A stretch of 51,767 nt of DNA from Diphasiastrum complanatum (taxonomy: Eukaryota > Streptophyta > Lycopodiopsida > Lycopodiales > Lycopodiaceae): the NCBI GenBank assembly GCA_029204225.1, contig CM055097.1, forward strand, positions 60,369,700-60,421,466, written 5' to 3'. Positions within the stretch are counted from its first letter, which is position 1; every line of letters begins with the position of its first letter. Under the pieces are notes generated by a model. That model was not told the DNA's origin. It worked only from the letters and a program-made list of their open reading frames with translations, and made no database searches. The translations under genes and the position numbers were made by a program. This document shows positions 42,607-51,767 of this stretch, one piece after another.

Positions 42607-45420
42607 ATGTTTGTTACATTTACTGGTGATTACTCAAGGTTTTTTTGGGTTTTCTTGCTTACATCTACATCACAAGTGTTTGAGAGTTTTTTAAAGTTCA
42701 AGATCAAGACTTTTAGGAGTGATAACGGTGGAGAGTATATCTACAATGAATTTAAGGATTTTTGTGACCAAGAAGGGATTGGAAAGGAATTGTCTTGTCC
42801 CTCAACAAAATGGGATAGCCGAGAGGCGAAATAGGACATTACGTGAATGTTTTTAAACTTCAAGGCTTAATGCATGCTTACCAAAGTCTTTTTGGGGAGA
42901 AGCCCTCATTTGTGCTAACCATTTGATGAATAGAGTTTCATGTAACTCTATTGAAGGCAAAACAACATGTGAAGTCTTGTATGGGAGGAAGCCCAATCTC
43001 AAGGACCTAAGGGTGTTTGGATGCATTTGCTATGTGCATACAACTTTGGAGACAAGGACAAAGGAGGATCCATCATCAATCAAAGGGATCATGCTCTGGT
43101 ATGGCAATGCAAGCAAAGGATACAAGGTATACATTCCATCTTCAAAAAAAATTGTGGTTTTTAGAGATGTCATATTTGATGAGAGTAAGATGCATAATCT
43201 TGTTGATGGCTCAACAAAATTATCTATCAAGAAGGAGGTGGCCAAGGATCAAGACAATCTTGATCTTGCGAAGGAACAAGAGCCAAGTGTACCAATCACT
43301 CCCAGGAGGTCATCAAGGGCAAGAATGGAGCCAATGAGGCTCACATATCAAGACAAGGGTAAGCAAGCCTAGGGTAAGATGCATTAAGTTCCAAGGAGTG
43401 GTTCCAAGCAATGTTAGATGAATACAATGCTTTGATGGAAAATGGCACATGGTCCTTGTTGATAAACCTCTAGGAAAGAATGTGATTGGATGTAAATTGG
43501 TTTTCAAGCTAAAACTCAACATGGATGGAAGTGTAAGAAATCATAAGGCAAGGTTAGTTGCCAAAGGATATGCTCAAGAGAGGGTCATAGACTATGAAGA
43601 AACATTTGCACACTTGGCCAAGATGGTCACCATAAGGTTAATCCTAGCACTTGCTTCACATTTTGGTTGGATGCTTTTCCAAATGGATGTTTCCAATGCA
43701 TTTCTTAATGGTTATTTGGAGGAGGACATCTTCATGGAGCAGCCCCAAGGCTTCATCAAGCTCAAGATGGAAGGTAAAGTGTGTCATCTTCAAAGGAGCT
43801 TGTATGGCTTGAAGCAAAACATCAAGGTCTTGGAATTCAAGACTTAATGACTTTCTAGTTTCTATTGGATTCACTCAAAGTGAGTATGATCCAAGTTTGT
43901 ACATAAAGTTTGATGTAAATGGCGTTGTACTTTTGTCGATTTATGTAGATGACATCATACTTAGTGGTGATAACATTGATGGCATAAAGAAAACCAAGAA
44001 AGATCTATCTCTAGAATTTAAGATGGTAGATCTTGGTAAACTTCACTTCATATTGAGCATAGAAGTACTTAGAGGTTCAGATTTCATCTTCCTTAGTCAA
44101 TCTAAGTATGCTCAATAGATTTAAGATGAAAGACTACAAGCATTAGAGGAGTTACTAATGTTGAAAAGACCCTTTAAGAATTGCCACATAGGCTGCCCGA
44201 GTTTACAACTCGGACAACCAAGTAAATTAAAGCTAATTTTTTTTTAACTATAAATGTCAAAAAAAAAGGTAGAATAAAGAGTGTGAGAGGAGACATTGGA
44301 AAAATTCAAAAGGGGATGGGGAAAATGTTTTTACAATCAACATCGTAAATTGAGAAAAAAAAAATTATTGTGAGAGGAGAAGGAAAAAGGAGATTTGGAA
44401 AGGAAGAGTGTTGTTTTTTTTATTAACTTTGTAGAAGGGGGGGTGGCGCCCCACTTCTAAGCACGAGGCTCAGATGGGGCCAGCTGCCCCCCACCCACCT
44501 TTTCTCTTCCTCTTCTCTTTTTCCAATGCTATTAAATTAGGTTTTTTTTTCTCTTTCATTATAGATGGTCATTCTAAAAAAAATTGCCCCAAATTTTTGG
44601 GTAAATTTTTTACGTAACGTAAAAGTACACATGCTTTCAAGATTGAAAAAATAAAAAGCATCTTTACAAAGGGTCTTTTTTAAATCCAACATTCCTCTAA
44701 TGCATATAGAAACACCAATGGAGCAAGATGTAAAAGTGCTCAATAAAGGTGATGAAGGATCCTACATGGACATCACTCTTTATAGGCAACTCATAGGCTC
44801 ATTGATGTGGATTACCATTTCTAACCTGATTTATGCTTTAGTGTGTGCAGGCTAAGTCATTACATGCAAGAACCATTGGTCATACATTGGAAAAGTGCAA
44901 AAAAGATCTTGAGATACCTCTCGGGCACTCTAGATCATGGAATTCTCTATAGAGGGGATATGATTGATTTGCATGCCTTTAGTGACTCGGATTTTGCAGG
45001 TGATAAGAGGGATAGAAATTCCACAAGTGCCTATGCAACATTAATTGGTTGTCAAAGAAGCAAGAAACCATCTCACTCTCTTCTATCGAGGCCGAGTATA
45101 AAGCTCTTACAACAACTACAAAGGAGCTTCTTTTGGAGCTGAAGGTCTTGAGTTTAGATGTTGTTCCAATCATTTACAATGACAATATTTCAGCCCAACA
45201 CCTTGCAACAAACCCAATCTTCCATGCAAGGTCAAAGCATATTGAGATCTCTCATCATTTTGTGAGAGAAAAGGTGCAATCTAAGGAGGTATCTTTGGAG
45301 CATGTGGCAAGTGAATGTGTTGCTCTCACTAAACCACCAAAGAGCTGCATTTGTGAAGTTAAGATCAGCCCTTGGGTTAATAAGCAAGACTATGTTATCT
45401 ACAAACTAGTTGTGACGAGG
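42607..45420 (+). pseudogene. Ty1/copia integrase-RT-RNase H relic
   Basis: Starts inside integrase (MFVTFTGDYSRFFWVF, a short internal deletion, then KTFRSDNGGEYIYNEFKDFC) with the following Glu region shifted (NGIAERRNR-like, near 42810), then LMNRVSCNSIEGKTTCE and YGRKPNLKDLRVFGC (to 43372). RT follows: 43449-43847 (GCKLVFKLKLNMDGSV, ARLVAKGYAQ, FQMDVSNAFLNGYLEEDIFM, SLYGLKQ) and 43897-44118 (LSIYVDDIILSGD, intact YVDD). RNase H lies at 44843-45360 (WKSAKKILRYLSGTLDHGI, SLSSIEAEYKAL). A 558-bp MITE-like element interrupts the RT/RNase H junction. A polypurine-like gacgagg precedes a putative 3' LTR at 45423. Confidence 0.88.
44144..44701. mobile_element. MITE-like element with terminal inverted repeats inside the copia relic
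   Basis: Left terminus tagaggagttactaatgttg (from 44144) and right terminus caacattcctctaat (to 44701) are inverted repeats extending about 35 bp (..aaaagaccctttaa / ..aaagggtctttttt..). GCAT occurs on both flanks (44140-44143 and 44702-44705). Removing the element and one GCAT restores the copia frame (DYKHIETPM). No transposase is encoded. It contains a G-run segment and T-rich sequence. Confidence 0.7.
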
Positions 45421-45422
45421 AG

Positions 45423-46300
45423 TGTTAAATTTACACAAGCTAGTTTGGTTCTACCACTTGCACATTGTAATGTGGCCACGTTGTGGATGTCCACATGCCA
45501 AAAAGCATAGAATACTTTTCATAAGTCTTATTCCTAACCTAAATTTGGAATGGCACCTTCTAAATGAGGCCAAAATGTCCATAGATAGGCTAGAGATTTT
45601 CTAGGAGCCAAAAAATAAAAATTTCTACATTGTTTTTGGATCTCAAGATCTTGATCCCAAATTAGGGTGGATCTTATGACCTATTAGATTAGACACTAGG
45701 GTTAGGTAATGGATGGATCAAAGGTAGCCCTAAATGCTCATATCCGAGGCATCTATGTATAAACATGTGATGGATTTGCCATCTAATTATGAGTAAATTT
45801 GAGATCTTCTTGCATGACTAGTTTTTGTCTATAATTTGCTTGATTATTGCTATTGGCATTTGGTTTTTTGTAATGATTAGAAGGATTGGAGGGTACTGGT
45901 ATAGTACGCAGGCTGCAGCCGGCCGTACATCCACACGTGTGAAGCATTTTGCATGATTTTGGAGCCATAAAGTGGAGTTCAAGCCAAGATAAGCTAAAAA
46001 TCTAGCTATTGGGATCTTAATTAGGTGCTTTCTCCATCATTTGTAGGATCAATTGGACTTATTTTGCTGCACTTTCAACATTTTTGTAGATAGGTTGGGC
46101 ACCCAACCTGGTGACTTTTTCCAAAGAGCACCAAATTTGGGTGATTATATATAAAATACTCAAGGTTACTTTGTCAATCTAGGTTTTGAGAGTTCTAGAT
46201 GAGATTTTGGGATCCTAGTCACAATGTTTCATTGCTACTCATAGTTCTTGAGTGTTTTTTGGTAACTCAAGTTGATTGGCATTGGTGAAGAAATTGATCT
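45423..46300 (+). repeat. Putative 3' LTR of the copia relic, right end undefined
   Basis: Starts TGTTAAATTTACACAAGC directly after a purine-rich run (tgtgacgagg) that follows the end of RNase H, the usual place of a 3' LTR. A TATA-like tatatataaaatac lies at 46147-46160. I cannot define the CA end. Confidence 0.45.
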
Positions 46301-47870
46301 CTCCTTTGTGATCAAGATCTTACTAAGTGGACCTAGCTCCTTGAAGCACACATATTAGTGAGAGAGGAGAACATTTTTGAGATTTCAAATCTAGCCCAAG
46401 GATGGGGGATGGATTGAGTGTATCAAGCTTGATGTGAAATTGCTTGAAAAAACAAGGTTTTGAGAGCTAGTTTGGACATAGTTTGCAATCAAGTGGAAAT
46501 TGAGATCAAAACGGATCAAAATCATGATGAATTGATCCATGTTGGGTATTGTATGGAATGAGATGCTCAGACACATGTGAGATCACCCAAATTTGGTTGG
46601 TTGGGGTTTCTCCAAGGTAGATCCAAATATAGTGTATGATTGCTTGTTGAAAAGCTAGTGAAGCTAGTTTGTGATGCAATTGTTTTCAATCCAAAAGGAC
46701 TTGTCTTGAAAAAGTTATTGGTCCAGCAACTTATCAGTTGTTCGGTTAAGCTCAATAGACATTGTAGCAGATCAATCAAACATCTACAGCACAATTGTTT
46801 TGTTCTTTCTCTCTGTCATCACATAGTATTGTTTCAGGAAGAACGCGACTCTATCTGCACTCAAAATGTATCTATTCACGACTGAATAAACAATGTTCCA
46901 GTAATCTAGGTCATGCATACTATGATTGAATGCTCATTTATTAATATTTAGATTGATTCCTGCTTGCAAATAAACTTATTTGTAGTATAAATTGCCTTCT
47001 ATGACTTAGTTTGAGTCAATTGTGACACTCTCATCCCCACACTTAATACGCTTCCGCAAAGCTAAATCGGAAACCAATCTAATTCATGCATGGCTATGGA
47101 ATTGATTGTATCGGATCTAGTGACTTTGAAGTTGTGATCAAGTAGGGCAGACTTCGAACTATCGAAGTCGGCCTGAATCCGATAGACCTAGTTGCATGCA
47201 CCGAGGATTCTCCACTCGCTTCTCTTTGTCGTGACGTTCACATCGTCCGACGAGCGATATCCCAACAAGACATGCTAAGGATTTCTCATATCTAGCTTAG
47301 ATCATCAAAAGTTCATGATTTTGCATTGTCAATCAAGTTTGTGTGTGATCTCGATGAGATTTTGAGGACATAGTCACATAGTTTCATGAAATTGCAATGT
47401 GTTTGAGTGTTTTTTTGATCTTTTGAGTGTTTCAAAAGTGTTTTGAAACTCATGAAAGAGGTTGGCCCAAATGATCTTGGAGTTTATTATCATAGTATAA
47501 GGCAAGATCTAGATACAAAGAGAGATTGACATTAGTTGTGAGATTGATATGGTGATTGCAAGATCTCATAAGGAGTTGACTTCACTTTGAAGTATCATTC
47601 TTATAGAGAGAGAAACAACAAATTTGAGTGGAAAATAGGCAAGTCGTACTTGTTTTTCCAAGAATCTCAAGTTATGAGAGAACTAGTCAAGTGAGAAGGA
47701 ATATAGGACATTGTTTGTAATCAAATCTTTTCAAATCCATTCCAACTCTCAAGATATATGAGTGCTTGATTTGGTGGAAAGGATGTACTGAGGATAATGA
47801 TTCATAGGACAGAGTTGAAAGCATAATAAAATATTTTTCTAAGTTTCGCTTCTGAGGACAAAAGTAGCTC
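46300..47870. other. LTR-like debris, no gene recognised
   Basis: Sequence around 47340-47430 resembles 46181-46265 (both with gatgagattttg, cctagtcac/catagtcac, tttcat and gagtgttttttt), so two diverged copies of one repeat are present. A more GC-rich piece at 47020-47270 is unlike its neighbours. Short open frames carry no recognisable domain. Confidence 0.35.
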
Positions 47871-47883
47871 AATGGGAGAAGAA
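47830..47883 (+). pseudogene. Tail of a gypsy polyprotein and polypurine tract
   Basis: The plus strand reads FASEDKSSSMGEECYV in one frame, resembling the LEDK..GG.. end of gypsy polyproteins, and ends in the purine run atgggagaagaa immediately before a TGTTATG LTR-like start. This is short and therefore tentative. Confidence 0.35.
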
Positions 47884-48360
47884 TGTTATGTCCATGTCCT
47901 ATATATGGGATTCGGCTTAATCCTAGACCAGTACACGAGATTATTGGTTACGTCTGGTTATTTCGAACTAGGCCAGAAATGTAATTAATAACCTTGTGAG
48001 GACCTGGTCACATATATAATGACATGTGGAGCTATTGCATGGCTTAGGAAGGCTATTGGCATGGTGTAGTGTATCAGTACTAAAGACTTACATGTATAAG
48101 AATAATGTATGCTTGCATGGGCACATGCACTATACCCGGGAAGCTCACCCTACTCCCATTTCTGTTGTGAGTTTTCTGGCCAGTTCTCTCTCTCTCTCTA
48201 CAACTGCATCCTGTCATGTGGCTTGGGGGGTGATGCTATTGGAGATTGATCAGTAGCTTCTCATTGGTTGGGTGGTTTTGCTCCACTGTTATTCCTTTGT
48301 GTGTCTTGTAAGCAGGATTCTGAGGTGCTTTCCCTTACACCTCTCCTCTCCTTGAGTTAG
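47884..48360 (+). repeat. Putative gypsy 3' LTR
   Basis: Starts TGTTATGTCCATGTCC after a polypurine tract. The body has a TATA-like catatataatg (about 48012), a CT-rich leader and a transcript-end-like region. The right terminus is not certain. Confidence 0.4.
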
Positions 48361-51300
48361 GGGTTTGACTCCAAATTGCTACACAATTTGAGGACATACA
48401 AGAGAGAAAAAATGTACAAGTATTGGTAATAATGTTGAAGAAGATAAAGTTGGCAATCTCATTTCTAGTAAATGAGGCTTTTGTCTCCAAGTAGCCTAGG
48501 CTTATGCATTCAAAAGCGGTAATGTTGAAGACTGATGAAGTTGATCATTTGTTTAAGCTCAAGTCACCCAACTATCGATTAGCTAGTTGCTTAGATAATT
48601 TTTAGAGGATACGCCTTCACAATAGGTCATGTCACTATTCCATGAAGGGGGTTGGGAATTACATCAATGCTAGCTCAATTAGAATCACAGGAACCAACTA
48701 CTCCATGTTGGAAGGGAAGAGAGGGGGGTGTACCTAAACTAGTACCTCCAAGTTTAAGCAATTTTCAACCAAAAAACCAACAATGTCTCATGAAATTAGG
48801 ATCTACTATTTTCCTTTGTAACAAAATGGCCCATAGGTAGTACGAACTTACTTAGTTAGAGGAGTAAAACTTTAAAGGAAAAAACCTCTTCCTAAAATTA
48901 GTAATTTTGTCATTGTACATACTCCATTAATTAGCAACGTCACATAACCATATGATCTCCATAGTGTTGTCAACCACAATATAAATGACAAGAAGTTGGG
49001 ACATCAATGATTGCGAGAAAGACAAGTATAATGCCTCACGTAGTAAATACCTACTGATGTTTGCTTCTTGCTAATCCAGAGTATGGCTGTGCTAGATGCT
49101 AGATTACCTTCTATGAGTCTACCTCTTGACCAACACAATGCACAAGGACAAGATTCCTCATAGGTGTTGTAGAATTTGGGAGCCCAATTCCATACTACAA
49201 AGTTACTCTTAGAGTTGTAGAAATTACACGAGTTGAAGATAGCTAGTTAACTCTAAACTCTAACTATGGGAGCTCGATAGTGTCACCCATTTAAGTGTTC
49301 TTTTGATGCCCTTTGCATGTAGCTCACGTGTCATCTTTTCTTGGTAGTTCCTGTGTATGCAATTATCAATCTCTATCTTCACTTTTTTTGTTTCCTTGAT
49401 AAATTCACATGGGTAAATTCACTACAAAGAGGAAAGAGTGAATGAGCACATTGTTGCAAAGCAAGGGTGTTGACAAGAAGGGATTAAGGCAAGAGGTAGG
49501 AGAAACAAGAGTGTTTTTGGTAGAGAAATGCCACCTTCGAGTATGCTATATAAAACATCATGTTCCATCTTAATCTAGGGAGAAGAGATGTTCCTCAAGT
49601 ATGTCTCAAATATGTTGCAATCATTGTTGAGATGACTATCATTGTTGTTGTCTTCCTCCAAGTATGAAAAGTTGCCACCATCGCTAGGTTCTCATTAGAT
49701 TGAACATTTTTTCATTTACATATTCCCATTTCTAAAAGTGGACAAGGTTGATGCACGATTCTTCATTTGTTAAAATTATCTAAAATTTACATTCTTTAGA
49801 TAATGCTAACCTTTTTTGAAAAGGTGTTAACTTTTCCATACATATGACCATTCCTAAAAGTGGATTAGGTCAATGCATGATTCTTCATTTGTGTGAGTTA
49901 CTTGGGATTCACATTCTTTAGATATTGAGAAGGTGATTAACCATAAAAGGGTCTACTAGCAAATATGGCTACCACATGCCAAGGCTGAGCTTTCTCTAAC
50001 AAAGGTTGCTATCATATTGTACTATATATAGATTCATTCAAAGGCAACTTTAGCATTTGATTGAATTGCATGCCTTGAGTATGATCTAAGAAGATATTGA
50101 TGATGATATTGCAAACATGGATGATGCTTTGATTGCTCAAGGGACTTGATTTAAGAATGGATGATGAATGTAGGGTTGGAGACAAATGAATAAATTAGTT
50201 ATCTGTCTAGACCAAACAAAGCACGTGTCCATTGATTGCATACAAGCAAGGAGGATAATTTCACCATGGAACAAATGTATGGATTGCCTTTTGCTAACAT
50301 ATCAATTGTTCTCTTTTCAAGGACAAACAATGGAATTTTGTCTAATCACAATAGTATAAACTTGTTAACAAAAAAAGAACAACTGTTCAGTGATTTGCAA
50401 CCTAAACCTACCACATGGGCTTGTAAAGAACCTTTTCTATACATTCCAAAACTTTGCTGGTCTCTCAAGGTAAAATTTTGTTGCATATAAAAGTTAAAGT
50501 ACATGCGGTTTACCTTAACTTTGGTTGCATCTCTGGCCGAAGATGGTGGTTGCTGAGGATTGAAATGTGGAAAAACACATGCAAGTTCTCTCATACATTA
50601 CTGTTCTCCTGGTTCGATCGTTATTAACACTACAAGTTTCTGTTGCACTGAGTTAATGAAAGTTCATCCTCTTACATAATAGTAATATTCTCTCCTAGTT
50701 CAATCATTACATAACATTATGAATTTCTGTTACACTACATTCTTTGAGGGTCTTCTACATTTTCTATGTTCAGTTTAATTGCTAACAATGCTAGGTTCAA
50801 TTCTACTTGTTAACGATGTTCTCACAGAACAAGTTTGTCCTAAACCCAACGAACAAAGAAAACCAAGAATAATATACAACATTATGTGAGAGACATTAGA
50901 AAGCAAATCCTCGTGCATTTCATATAAACTGATGTCACGTTATAGCACAACGTAAAACATCTGAGTATAATATGAAAACAAGCGCGTTGAAGGTCAGCAG
51001 TTAAACTCATCTCTATTACACAGAAGATAAGATAGGAGGAACAATTTTCAGCTTGGCATGAAGGAAATGTGATTTCCAAGAGATAGCTTGCTACCACTGT
51101 ATCTAATGAAGTAAGATCTGAAAACTTGCAAGTACTGTGACTCGACTTTTGCTACATGCAACAATATTAAACTAACCAAGCATATTAGCCTGTGTGGTTG
51201 AGCCTTACTCTCTTGCGAAGGGAATAATCATTCCCTTCAATGGCATGTTCGCAAAAACTTGGAATACTCCTGAGATGGGCTATAGAAAGCTTTAGAAAAT

Positions 51301-51767
51301 TCTGTGGGCAAAGAGGGCTTTGCCCAAATTGGCTCCACAAATTTGAAAGTCAATGTACATGTGTAGCCGTCCTCAAGTAGTAAGTGGCTAGTAACAAATA
51401 GCTGTTTTCCTTCCTAAAAGCACTGGTAGAGTTGCAAAAAGCCAGTAGACATATAAAGACAATTCAGTAAGGTGTTACCTTCTCATGTCATTGATAATTG
51501 AGTGTTGTCAAGTCACAGCAAGACAAATTTGTTGCAGAAGCTAGTCATACTTGCGAGTGTTCTCTAAGTAGGTAAAAACTGTTTAATAATTCATTAGAAA
51601 ATTCCATCACGAGAAAGTTCTCAAATTGCCTGCATGATCATTTGGATAAATAGCTGCGTGCACCTAACAAGCTTCTAAACTAGGCAATCTCCGTTCCTGA
51701 ACTTCAAATGTGCATCATACCATGAAATTTTCTATATGACGTGAACACTGACTTTCATGTTTAGTAT
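48361..51767. other. Unassigned right-hand region
   Basis: I recognise no gene here. Open frames at 48652-48840, 50236-50490 and 50882-51097 (minus) have no domain I can name. A diverged direct repeat of about 90 bp lies at 49713-49802 and 49838-49926. Short palindromes occur at 51218-51239 (gaagggaat-aatc-attcccttc) and near 51307-51327 (gggcaaag/ctttgccc). Confidence 0.35.

Overview
This window looks like nuclear DNA from a land plant with a large, repeat-rich genome. The base composition is AT-rich, genes have introns (one of them about 7.9 kb), copia, gypsy and LINE relics are dense, and there are many long (CT)n and (TA)n microsatellites. Two typical plant host genes are readable: a beta-galactosidase with a C-terminal lectin domain, and a vacuolar RD19-type cysteine protease. 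A non-seed vascular plant (fern-like) or a gymnosperm would fit the repeat load, but I cannot settle the lineage from sequence alone.

Layout. 1-1860: decayed Ty1/copia element on the minus strand that runs off the left edge. 2780-3602: minus-strand LINE reverse transcriptase relic. 3860-4260: degenerate minisatellite. 5367-18651: seven exons of the 3' half of a beta-galactosidase gene on the plus strand; its upstream exons lie outside the window. Its 7.9-kb intron (7153-15057) holds two gypsy relics, a LINE relic, an aggaac/gttcct satellite and GTTCCGAC palindromic repeats. 18652-22330: gene-poor, with a duplicated copy of the last beta-galactosidase exon and a gypsy integrase tail. 22335-25600: apparent CACTA-type transposon end with subterminal GACGTC-like repeats, followed by minus-strand transposon-like ORF pieces.

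26208-28950 holds the most unusual locus: a decayed, intron-containing plus-strand gene that appears to join a ParB-like domain to a beta-class DNA amino-methyltransferase (the N4-cytosine/N6-adenine type). Both signature blocks are readable, a D-I-P-Y catalytic motif and, C-terminal to it, a DLFAETGTT-like cofactor motif. I know of no standard plant gene with this architecture.

30560-31480: copia gag with a small SINE-like insertion. 31560-32118: LTR plus primer-binding site. 34495-36577: intact four-exon RD19-like protease on the minus strand (382 aa). 38455-38582: a perfect 55-bp inverted-repeat hairpin. 39343-40235: transposase-like gene relic with one intron, cut by an LTR (40241-41057). 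41330-42585: gypsy reverse transcriptase relic. 42607-45420: Ty1/copia integrase, reverse transcriptase and RNase H relic, interrupted by a 558-bp MITE-like element. 45423-48360: LTR-like sequence of at least two elements. 48360-51767: no gene recognised.

Only the two host genes look functional. Everything else coding is broken by stops, frameshifts, deletions or nested insertions, so the window is two host genes in a graveyard of nested mobile elements plus the odd ParB-methyltransferase locus.
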